Of a DNA stretch of 64,000 bases, positions 1 to 9,500 are shown in pieces. Position 1 is the first letter of the stretch. The number at the start of each line of letters is the position of its first letter. The notes under the pieces are model-generated. The model had not been told where the DNA came from, did no database searches, and saw nothing but the letters and a program-made list of their open reading frames with translations. This DNA comes from Ardenticatenales bacterium. GTDB lineage: Bacteria > Chloroflexota > Anaerolineae > Epilineales > Epilineaceae. The stretch is from the NCBI GenBank assembly GCA_020853525.1, contig JADYYS010000024.1, forward strand, positions 1 through 64,000. The letters are read 5' to 3'. The position numbers were made by a program, and so were the translations under genes.

Positions 1-1
1 C

Positions 2-3000
2 GTCACGTCGACGGTGAACAACGGGAACGGGACGTACACGTTCAGCTACAGCCTGTTCGTCGAGAACCTGGGCGATGTGGCGCTGTCGGGCGTTCAGGTC
101 GTGGACAACCTGGCGGCGACGTTCGCCGGGGCCACGTCGTTCGGCGGCGTGAGCGCGGTCAGCGGCGACTTCACGGTCAACGCCGGCTACAACGGCGCGG
201 GCGACACGAACGTACTCGCCGGGACGGACAGCCTGGCGGTCGGAGCCAGCGGGACGATCACGATCAACGTGACGGTGACACCTGGCGCGAACCTCGGCCC
301 GTACAACAACCAGGCGACGGCCACGGGCACGAGCCCGGGCGGCACGCCGGTGAACGACGTGTCGGATGCGGGGACGGACCCGGATCCGGACGGCGACGGC
401 AATCCGAACGAGCCGGGTGAGAACGACCCGACGCCGGTGACGCTTGGCGAGGCGCCGGCGATCGGCGTGGCGAAGAGCCTCATGTCGAACGTGAACAACG
501 GGGACGGCAGCTTCACGCTCACGTACCTGTTCGGCGTCGAGAACCTGGGTGACGTGCCGCTGGCCAACGTTCAGGTCACGGACGATCTGGCCACGACCTT
601 CGCCGGGGCGACGTCGTTCAGCGTGGTAAGCGTCGTTAGCGCGAGCCTGGCGGAGAACGTCGGCTACGACGGCTCCACCGATATCAACCTGCTGGTTGGG
701 ACCGACACGCTGGCCGTCGGTGCCAGCGGCAGCATCGCCCTCGTGGTCACCGTGACGCCGGGCGCGAACCTTGGGCCGTACGACAACCAAGCGACCGCCA
801 CAGGGATGAGCCCGGGCGGGATGCTGGTGAGCGACGTGTCCGATGACGGGACGAACCCCGATCCGGACGGCGACGGCAACGCGAACGAAGCCGGCGAGAA
901 CGACCCGACGCCCGTGCAGTTCGATGCCCCGACCGACACGCCCACGAGCACGGCGACGAACACGCCGACGCCGACGAACACGGCGACGAACACGCCCACC
1001 AGCACGGCGACGAGCACGGCGACGAGCACGCCGACGGATACGCCGACGAACACGCCCACCAGCACGTCGACGAACACGCCGACGACCACGGCGACGCCCA
1101 CCAACACGTCGACGGCGACGAACACCGCGACGCCGACGGACACGCCGACGAACACGCCCACCAACACGTCGACGAATACGCCCACGAACACGGCGACGAC
1201 GACGAATACCGTGACGCCGACGAACACTTCGACGCGGACGCCGACGCCGACGATCACCCAGACGCCCACGATCACAGCCACGCCGACCGTTACGCGGACG
1301 CCGACGCCGACGCCCATCCCGGGGAGCATCAGCGGGACGGTTTGGGAGGACACGAACGGCGACGGCGTGATCGACCCGGGCGAGCCGGGTCTGGCGGGCG
1401 TGCTCGTCACGCTATCGAACGGATCGGTCACGTTGACGGACGGCAACGGTGACTACCTGTTCACAATGTTGATGCCGGGCATGTACTTCGTGGCCGAGAC
1501 CGACCTTCCCGGCTACGCCTCCACCACCCCCAACGTCGTGGCGGTGGCGCTGCCGGCCGGCGGCGCTGGAACCGCGAACTTCGGCGATCGCCCCGGCGTG
1601 CCCACCGGCGGCACGATTCGCGGCATCGTCTGGGAGGACCTCGACCGCGACACGGTGCGTGATCCGGGCGAGGTCCCGATCCCCGGCGTCATCGTGCAGC
1701 TGTCGAACGGCGCCACGGCCGTCACGGACATCAACGGCGAGTACCTCTTCACCGACGTGCCGCCCGGGGACTACACGGTCAGCGAGACGGATCCGATGGG
1801 CTACGTCTCCACCACGGCCAACGCCGTGGCGGTGACCGTCACGCTCGGGTCGGACAGCGTGATCGAGTTCGGCGATGTGTCGTTGGACGGCACGTCGCGC
1901 GTGAAGGTCTTCTATGACCCGGCGGATCCGGACGATATCTACGTCAATCGACGCGGCACCGCCAACCTGCCGACGATCCGGCTGTACGGCCTGACCACGG
2001 TCTGCAACAGCGTCGTGAGCGGCGAGGGCAACCGCCGCGCCTCGGCTGGTTCGAACGACGTCGTCGATCCGTTCACCGGGCGGGTGCCGGAAGATCCGCC
2101 GTACACGGACCCGGAGGGACCTTTCAACCCGCAGTCGGGCGAGGCACCCGAGCAGGACTTCGTGACGTGGGATCCGGCCTGGATCTCCGAGCGGCTCAAC
2201 GACCCGGCGGCCCTCGCCGGCTGGGGCTGCGCGACGGGCGCCGACGAGGTCAGCGCCCATACGAACATCCGCGTCGGTGGGGTGAACGGATCCGAGAAGG
2301 TCTGGCTGCGGCACTGGTACGAGCCGACCCACCTCGACAAGGACCTCAACGCCGACGACTGCCTGACGAACGGCAGCGTGCCCGACGACGGCCGGCCCGA
2401 CGCACCGGTCAACCCGCAGGCGACGTCGATCGACGAGTGGTATCCGGCGATCATGACCGAGCTGACGTACATGGTCCTCACGAACGACGTGCCGCAACCC
2501 GATCCGGCGCCGAGCAGGCTGGACGATTCGGCCCCGCGCCCGGCCTGTGCGCCGGCCGGTCAGTCCCGGATCGTGTTCCCGGTCGGCGTCGCGACGGCCG
2601 AGACGAACCCGGCCGGCCCCGCCGTCGGGTACGGTCTCACCAGCCTCGATGTCAACTTCGACGGTGCGATCGACATGGTGAACGTCGCCAGCGAGTTCAC
2701 GCTGGGGACGGATCTCGGCGTCACGCTCGACTTCGACGGCGATGGCGTCGTCGACAGCATCGACACCGACGGCCTGGCGCTGTCGTGCGACGAGATGGTC
2801 GTCCTGCACACGGACAGCGCGACGATCGGCCGCAACCAGCCGATGCAGTTCCTCGACCACTACGTCACCGTGCAGTCCGTGTCGAGCAACTCGGCGTCGC
2901 TCCGCATCTGGTACACCGGTGACCTCGTGCCGCGGCTCGTCGCGACGGTGTCGGTCGGCACCGGCGGCGTGGCGCTGGCGGGCGACGTAGGCCCGGCGCA

Positions 3001-6000
3001 GGTCATCCCGGCGGGCGGCGGCAACCTCGGCGTCGTGCCGATCGGCCCGTGGTTCGTCGCGGTCCAGTCGGTGGACAGCGGCGACGGCACGGCTACCCTG
3101 ACCGTCGGGCGCGCGCTCGGCGCCCCGTGCGCCAGCATGGAGCGGTTGCCGAACGTGGCGAACCGCAGCGCCGGCGGCCCGTGGTTCCTCAAGCGCTTCT
3201 ACGTCGACGGCCACGAGTACAACGTCGTCGCGCTCATGACGTGCGATGCCGACAGCCTGCAGTACATCACGCTGCGCGCGCCGGTGCCCAAGGTTCCGGT
3301 GACGATCGAGCAGCACTCCGTGCGGCTGCAGGCGTACGGTCCGAACCGGGCGCTGCCGCTCCCGCCGCCGTTCAACCACGAGCACACCGTCCTCGAAGAC
3401 GTCGTCGCCGTCGCCTCGCTGGCCGAGTGCCCGGCGCCGACGGCCCAGGATCCGTCGGATCGGCCCGACATCCTCTACACGGGCGGCCCGGTCGGCCCGC
3501 TGCCGCCGGTCCTCGGGGCGGGCGACGGCGGCACGTACACCGGACGGGACCCGCTCAACCCCGTCGGCCCGTACAGCCTCGGCTCCGGTGCCGGCTTCCG
3601 GTCGAGCCACTGGCTGTACACCGAGGAGGACACGAACCCGGCCTTCGTCGGCGAGCTGGCCGAGAAGTACGGCGCACGGCGCTTCGACGCGCAGTGCGAC
3701 CCGAACCCCGATGTGCCGGACGCCTTCTTCTACAACGAGCGGATCTTCATCCAGCCGTGGCACTACACGGAGTTCGCGCTGCCGGACCAGGCCGCGCCCG
3801 GCGGCGGCCCGACGGCGTGCGATCCGGACAACTACTACGTGACGAGCGGGTTCATCAACCCCACCGCGCGCTGGCGCCAGTGGACGATGCCCGACGGCCC
3901 GGTGCCCGCCCAGGTGCCGCCGACGCCGCCCGACCTGACGACGGACGCCACCGGCTTCGATCCGGTCACGGGCACGTACGGTTCGCCGCGGCGCGCGAGC
4001 TTCGAGTTCGATCCCGACGCGGCCGAGCAGCTGTTCACGAGCAGCAGCGGCGTCCGAATCTACGGCGGCCTGCCGGTCTGCCAGGACGACCTCGTGTGCG
4101 ACGGTGCCGCATCCCGCGCGGCGCTGCAGAGCGGGGCGGGCGATCTGACCGTCACGACGGACGTCGCCGGCTATCCGGTCGAGGTGCCGCCGTACACCGA
4201 TCCGTTCTCGGTCTTCAACCCGCAGGCCCCCGACGCGCCGCGCGCGGACTCGCTCACGTTCAATCCGGCCTACCTCGACGAGTTCCGCAACTTCGGCGAG
4301 GCCTTGGTCGAGCTCTATCGCGGCATCTCCAACGACGGCCAGAACGCCCGGCAGAAGGTGTATCAGCGTGCCTGGTACCAACCCGACTACATCACGAAGA
4401 TCCGGCAGACCGGCAACTGTGACGCCGACCTGTCGTTCCAGGCCGTCGTCCAGGAGTACACCTACCTGATGATGGACACCACCGACACGCCGGTGGCGGT
4501 CCCGCCGGGCTCGAGCCGTCTGGCGTTCCCGATGGGCACGCGGGCCAACGAGCTGCCCAAGCCCAATCCGGGCGGCGTGATCCCGGCCGGCGGCAACTTC
4601 GGCTTCGGCCTGACGACATTCGACGCCAACTTCGACGGCATGCCCGAGCCGATGGCGATCGAGAGCGAGGCGTCGGTCAACGCGTTCTTCGACGCGACGT
4701 GGCAGGCGAACCGCCCGACGATCCCCGGCTTCCCGCCGCCGCCCGTCGCCGGTCCCGTCGTGGACTTCGACGGGGACGGCGTCATCGACGACCTCGACGA
4801 GGACTGCGTGGCCTTGAACGGCAACGAGATGGCGGTGTTCACCGTTCAGAGCGTCACGCTCGACCGCGACCCGGCCACGAGCCACGCGACGGACAGCGTC
4901 ATGGCGCTGGATCACCTGGCCGTGCTCGAGAACGTCACGCCGGGTGCCAGCGCGCAGTTCCGCTTCTACTTCACCGGCGGAACGATCGGCAGCGCCCGCC
5001 CGGAGCCGGTCCGCGGAATCCAGACCCTGTCGATCGGCTCGGTCGCCGTCGTGGACCGGCACCAGAGCCGCGTGCGGATCCTCGCACCCGGCTCGGACAA
5101 CCTCGGCGACCTAGACGGCGCGTGGTTCCTGTTCGTCGAAGACGTTGCGCCGAGCGGCGAGTCGGTCACCGTGACGATCGGCCGCGCCCTGGGCGGCAGC
5201 CACTCGGCCATCGACAACGGCGCCGGCGGGCACGACCTCTTCCCGGGCGACCCGTGGTACCTGAAGCGCTTCTACGTCGACGGCCATGAGTACAACGTCG
5301 TCGCCCTGATGACGCAGCCGCTGCCCGGCACCGACCCGACCGACCCGGCGACGTGCAACGAGGGCTTCGCGTTCATCACGATTCGCACGCCGGTGCCGAA
5401 GGGCAACTACTTCAACCCGCAGGACTCGCTGTTCCAGCAGGGCTACTTCCTCGGCGGGCAGCCGGCGCAGATCTCCGTCATGCCGCCGTACAACGTCGAC
5501 CATACGATCGCCGTCGACGTCCGACGCCTGCCGGCGGCGGACTTCCAGGACGTCGACACGTTCGGACCGTGTGTCGGTGAGCTTGCGGCCGCCGGACCGT
5601 TGGACGTCCGCATCCGCAGCGAGGCCGACGAGCTGCGGTTCGGAACGGAGCTGCGCGAGACGTACAACGACGGCACCGTCGAGGGTGCGGAGGCACGCGA
5701 CCGGTACGGCTGGGAGACGCATCAGACGCTTCTAACCCCCGGCCGCTTCACCGAGCTCGTGGTCCCGCCGGGCCAGCAGTACCTGTTGACGCTCAACTGG
5801 CGATCGGCGCACAACCAGCTGCTGTTCTACGGCTGTACCCGCGAGGCGCCCGGGCCGTTCGACGAGGACGATCCGCCGCTGCTCACCGGACAGGAGATCT
5901 ACGAGGCCGCCGAGTGCTGGCGGCAGGGGATCCTCCCGCCGCCCACCGACTGGCCGCCGCCGTTCGTCGGCGTGCCGCTCGTCGGCGACCCGAACGCGCT

Positions 6001-6115
6001 GCCGCTCGTCGCCGCCGATGCGCCGGCGGGTGCGCTGCCGCCAGCGGCCGCTCTCCCCGCCACGACCCGGCCGCGGCGCGAGGAGGCGGACGGCGAGACC
6101 GAAGGCGGACCGTGA
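2..6115 (+). CDS. giant secreted surface protein, 5'-truncated by window edge
   Basis: The reading frame is open from the first bases and the first visible domain already lacks its start, so the gene begins upstream. Visible order (residues counted from the GTG at 14): two DUF11-type repeats, each with VENLGDV and ATTFAGATSF-type signatures (about 1-150 and 150-300); a Thr/Pro/Asn stalk (about 304-435); two SdrD-B-like domains with a GxVWED..DGV.DPGEP signature (about 436-525 and 533-625); then about 1350 residues (from about 644) that are closely similar to the next gene. That last part consists of two related halves, each with GLTS/T.D.NFDG, DFDGDG..D, FLDH and KRFYVDGHEYNVVALM. The NFDG/DFDGDG stretches look like calcium-binding loops. 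DUF11 and SdrD-B domains are typical of exported adhesion or sheath proteins, so a surface location is inferred. Function of the duplicated region is unknown to me. Confidence 0.85.
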   Translation, partial: VTSTVNNGNGTYTFSYSLFVENLGDVALSGVQVVDNLAATFAGATSFGGVSAVSGDFTVNAGYNGAGDTNVLAGTDSLAVGASGTITINVTVTPGANLGPYNNQATATGTSPGGTPVNDVSDAGTDPDPDGDGNPNEPGENDPTPVTLGEAPAIGVAKSLMSNVNNGDGSFTLTYLFGVENLGDVPLANVQVTDDLATTFAGATSFSVVSVVSASLAENVGYDGSTDINLLVGTDTLAVGASGSIALVVTVTPGANLGPYDNQATATGMSPGGMLVSDVSDDGTNPDPDGDGNANEAGENDPTPVQFDAPTDTPTSTATNTPTPTNTATNTPTSTATSTATSTPTDTPTNTPTSTSTNTPTTTATPTNTSTATNTATPTDTPTNTPTNTSTNTPTNTATTTNTVTPTNTSTRTPTPTITQTPTITATPTVTRTPTPTPIPGSISGTVWEDTNGDGVIDPGEPGLAGVLVTLSNGSVTLTDGNGDYLFTMLMPGMYFVAETDLPGYASTTPNVVAVALPAGGAGTANFGDRPGVPTGGTIRGIVWEDLDRDTVRDPGEVPIPGVIVQLSNGATAVTDINGEYLFTDVPPGDYTVSETDPMGYVSTTANAVAVTVTLGSDSVIEFGDVSLDGTSRVKVFYDPADPDDIYVNRRGTANLPTIRLYGLTTVCNSVVSGEGNRRASAGSNDVVDPFTGRVPEDPPYTDPEGPFNPQSGEAPEQDFVTWDPAWISERLNDPAALAGWGCATGADEVSAHTNIRVGGVNGSEKVWLRHWYEPTHLDKDLNADDCLTNGSVPDDGRPDAPVNPQATSIDEWYPAIMTELTYMVLTNDVPQPDPAPSRLDDSAPRPACAPAGQSRIVFPVGVATAETNPAGPAVGYGLTSLDVNFDGAIDMVNVASEFTLGTDLGVTLDFDGDGVVDSIDTDGLALSCDEMVVLHTDSATIGRNQPMQFLDHYVTVQSVSSNSASLRIWYTGDLVPRLVATVSVGTGGVALAGDVGPAQVIPAGGGNLGVVPIGPWFVAVQSVDSGDGTATLTVGRALGAPCASMERLPNVANRSAGGPWFLKRFYVDGHEYNVVALMTCDADSLQYITLRAPVPKVPVTIEQHSVRLQAYGPNRALPLPPPFNHEHTVLEDVVAVASLAECPAPTAQDPSDRPDILYTGGPVGPLPPVLGAGDGGTYTGRDPLNPVGPYSLGSGAGFRSSHWLYTEEDTNPAFVGELAEKYGARRFDAQCDPNPDVPDAFFYNERIFIQPWHYTEFALPDQAAPGGGPTACDPDNYYVTSGFINPTARWRQWTMPDGPVPAQVPPTPPDLTTDATGFDPVTGTYGSPRRASFEFDPDAAEQLFTSSSGVRIYGGLPVCQDDLVCDGAASRAALQSGAGDLTVTTDVAGYPVEVPPYTDPFSVFNPQAPDAPRADSLTFNPAYLDEFRNFGEALVELYRGISNDGQNARQKVYQRAWYQPDYITKIRQTGNCDADLSFQAVVQEYTYLMMDTTDTPVAVPPGSSRLAFPMGTRANELPKPNPGGVIPAGGNFGFGLTTFDANFDGMPEPMAIESEASVNAFFDATWQANRPTIPGFPPPPVAGPVVDFDGDGVIDDLDEDCVALNGNEMAVFTVQSVTLDRDPATSHATDSVMALDHLAVLENVTPGASAQFRFYFTGGTIGSARPEPVRGIQTLSIGSVAVVDRHQSRVRILAPGSDNLGDLDGAWFLFVEDVAPSGESVTVTIGRALGGSHSAIDNGAGGHDLFPGDPWYLKRFYVDGHEYNVVALMTQPLPGTDPTDPATCNEGFAFITIRTPVPKGNYFNPQDSLFQQGYFLGGQPAQISVMPPYNVDHTIAVDVRRLPAADFQDVDTFGPCVGELAAAGPLDVRIRSEADELRFGTELRETYNDGTVEGAEARDRYGWETHQTLLTPGRFTELVVPPGQQYLLTLNWRSAHNQLLFYGCTREAPGPFDEDDPPLLTGQEIYEAAECWRQGILPPPTDWPPPFVGVPLVGDPNALPLVAADAPAGALPPAAALPATTRPRREEADGETEGGP
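926..1318 (+). repeat. Thr-Pro/Asn stalk-coding tandem repeat
   Basis: Short degenerate repeats of the type ACGCCGACGAACACG code for a TPTNT-like linker of about 130 residues between the DUF11 repeats and the SdrD-B-like domains. Such linkers act as extended, often glycosylated spacers in surface proteins. The repeat structure makes expansion and contraction likely. Confidence 0.85.
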
Positions 6116-6547
6116 CATCGTAAGGTCGCCGTCCAAGTTCGGAGGATCCCTGCCGCGGGTCGGACCGCCTTCCGAAACCACATCGAAGTCCGGATGCCCC
6201 GTGCGTGTCGACACGCACGGGGCATCCCCATTCCCGGGCCCGATGCCGGTGCCCGGGTCGCCCTGCGTCGCTTAACGCAAAGGTTACAGTATCGAACGAA
6301 GCGTAACTTCGTCGTAGTGGCAGCGGCGGTTGTCGTCGATCAACCGGGCCAGCGCCATGGTGGCTGGTCGTCGACGTGGTTGCCGGCATCGTCCCGCCGG
6401 GGCCGCTTGCCGTTCCGCGCAGACGTGGCTACGATCGGCGGTCGTCCGCTTGCGCGGTGGATCCGTCGGCCGCGCCCGAGTGTTCGCCCCAAAACAGCTG
6501 CATAGCCCGCCCCCTCCCCACGGGGCACGCCTGCAAGCGCTCTCGTC
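6116..6547. other. intergenic region between the two giant paralogues
   Basis: These 432 bases hold no convincing gene. They contain the 36-bp palindrome at 6192-6227 about 77 bases after the upstream stop, and an AT-richer patch around 6272-6320 that could hold the promoter of the next gene, including a small hairpin ACGAAG-N5-CTTCGT. I could not identify a clear -35/-10 pair. Confidence 0.5.
6192..6227. terminator. 36-bp perfect palindrome, probable terminator
   Basis: Two 18-base arms are perfectly complementary with no loop (GGATGCCCCGTGCGTGTC and its complement). It lies 77 bases after the stop of the first giant gene. A short CCCCATT follows rather than a T run, so intrinsic termination is plausible but not proven; it may equally belong to the dispersed palindromic elements seen elsewhere in the window. 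Confidence 0.45.
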
Positions 6548-9500
6548 ATGGAGTCGAGGATGTCTTGTTACCGCCGTGACCGCTCCCCCCGCCCTGTGGT
6601 CGCGTCCCGCAGCATCGTCCCGATCGCTGCAACTTCTCCCAGGCTCCAAACATGCCTGCGGCCGCATTTGGGTACCCTGCCCATCGCGCGCATCGCCCAA
6701 TCCCTCGTTGCCGTCTTCATCGTCCTCGCGGCGATGGCGCTCGGCGTGCGCTCCGGCCAGGTGCAGGCCGCTCCATCTCAATCGCCGATGGCCGCACCGG
6801 CCGCCGCCCCCGCCGCCGCCCCCGCGCAAGCCCCCCTCGCCCAATCGTCCAACCTGTCGACGCTGCGCCTCTACGGCAACACCAGCGTCTGCTCGAACTG
6901 CAACAACCCCGGCGGCAACGGCGCCGCTTCGGCGGGCGACAACGCCGTCATCGACCCGAACACGGGCAACGTGCCCGAGGACCGGCCGTACACCGATCCA
7001 CGCGGCCCGTTCAGCCCGCTGTCCGACCAAGCCCCGCCGTTCGACTACGTCACGTGGAACCCGGCCTGGATCTCGGAACGGTTGAACGATCCGGCGCTGC
7101 AGGCCGAGTGGAACTGCCTCGGCGGGCCGGACGAGATCTCGGCGGTCTCGAACATCCGAGCCGGCGGCATCAACGGCTCCGAGAAGGTCTGGCTGCGGCA
7201 CTGGTACGAGCCGACGCACCTGGACAAGGACCTGAACAGCGACGATTGCCTGACGGACAACAACCTGGACGGCATCCCGGATGCGCCGGCCAACCCGCTC
7301 CCGACGAACGCCGACGAGTGGTATCCGGCGATCATGACCGAGATGACGTACATGCTGCTCGACAACGAGCTGCCGCGCGCCAACCCCACCGGCGCCAACC
7401 TCGACGACTCCGCCCCGCGGCCGGCATGCGGCACCGCGGGCCAGACGAGCATCGTCTTCCCGGTCGGAACGTTCGACGACCAACTGAACCCGGCCGGTCC
7501 GCTGACCGGGCGCGGCCTCACGAGCCTGGACGCCAACTTCGACGGCACGCTCGACCAGGTCCGCGTCCACTCCGAGGCCACACTCGCCGCCGAGCTCGGC
7601 CTGACGATCGACTTCGACGGCGACGGCCTCGTGGACAACATCAACCCCAACGGCATCCCGCTCGACTGCGACGAGCTGGCGGTCTTCACGCTCGACACGC
7701 AGTCCATCGGCCCCGGCCAGACGTTCCAGTTCCTCGACCACTTCGTCCGCGTGCGCACCGCCGGCAGCGGCTCGGCGACGCTGGAGATCTGGTACACCGG
7801 CGACCTCGTGCCTCGCCTGATCGCCGTGCGTTCGGTCGGCGTCGGCTCGGCGGTCCTGGCCGGGGAGAACGGGCCGGTCGTCACGCCGATCGGCGCCGGC
7901 GGCAGCAATCTCGGCGTCGTGCCGCGCGGCGCGTGGTTCGTGCACGTGCTGTCGGTCGACCAGGTGGATCGCTCCGCGTCGCTCATGATCGGCCGGGCGC
8001 TCGGCGCGCCGTGCGCGTCGATGGAGAACGCGGCGAACCAGGCGAACTTCTCGGCCGGCGGCCCATACTTCCTCAAGCGCTTCTACGTCGACGGCCACGA
8101 GTACAACGTCGTCGCCCTCATGAGCTGCAGCCCCACCTCGTTCCAGTACATCACGCTGCGCGCGCCGCTGCCCAAGGTGGCGGTGACGATCGAACAGCAT
8201 TCCGTCCGCCTCGAACCGTATTCGCCCGAGGAGCCGCTCGCGCTCCCGCCGCCGTTCAACCACGAGCACACGATCCTCGAGGATGTGAACCCGCTCGACC
8301 CGTTCGACCCGTGCCCGTTCGATCCGGCCGACGGCCCGCTGCCGCGGCCCGACATCCTCTACATGGGCGGTCCGATCGGTCCCGTGCCGCCGATCATGAA
8401 CGCCGAGGATCCGCTGCCGTACTTCGGCCGCTTCCCGGACCACCCCGTCGGTCCGTACGACAGCCAGGCCGAACTGCTCGCCACGCGCTGGTTCTACACC
8501 GAGGAGACCACGAACCCGAGCTTCGTCGGCCAGCTGAAGGAAAAGGTCGGCGCCACGAACGACATCGTCGGGCCCGATCTCGGCGCCGTCGACCCGTTCT
8601 TCTACAACGAGCAGATCTTCACCCGGCCGTGGCACTACACCGAGTTCTACCTGCCCAACCAACCGGACAGCGCCGGCCTCGGCTGCGATCCCGACAACTA
8701 CTACGTCACCTCCGGCTTCACGACGCGCACCGCCCGCTACCGAACGTGGACGATGCCGGACGGCCCGGTCTCCAGCAATGTCCCGCCGTTCCCGCCGGCC
8801 GACCTGACCACCGACCTGACGGACACGCAGGGCATCATCGCCGGCGATCCGCCGACAGGCTACGGCGCCACACGCCGCGTGAGCTTCGAGTTCGATCCGG
8901 ACGACAACCGCAAGATGAGCCTGAACGGCCGCGGTGTCCGCGTGTACGGCGGGTTCGCCGCGTGCCCCGACGATTGCGGCTCGGTCCTCGACCGCCCCGG
9001 CATCGTCTTCGGTCCGGGCGACCTTGCGGCGATCACCGACACGTTCGGCGGGGCGAACTACCCGGTCGAGGTGCTGCCGTACACGGATCCGTTCGCCCCG
9101 TTCAACCCGCAGCACCCGCACGCGCCGGATGTCGATACGCTCACGTTCAACCCGAGCTATCTCGACGAGTTCCAAAACTTCGGCGAGGACCTGCGCTTCC
9201 TCTACCAGCAGATCTCCAACGACGCCCAGAACGCGCGGGAAAAGGTCTACCACCGCCTGTACTACGATCCGAACTACGTCACGAAGATCCGCGAGGCCGA
9301 CGACTGTGATCGGGACCTTGCGTTCCCAGCCGTCGTCCAGGAGTTCAGCTACGTGATGATGGACGTGTTCGACACGCCCATCGGCGTCCCGCCCGGCACG
9401 AGCCGCATGGCGTTCCCGATCGGCACCGGCGCGTCCGAGCTGCCCAAGCCGAACGCGAACGGCTCGTTGCCGGCCGGCGGCCAGTTCGGCTTCGGCCTGA

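Noticed and set aside
1412-5062. Minus-strand open frame of 1216 codons opposite the first giant gene
   Set aside because: Same compositional shadow; the + strand carries the conserved domains.
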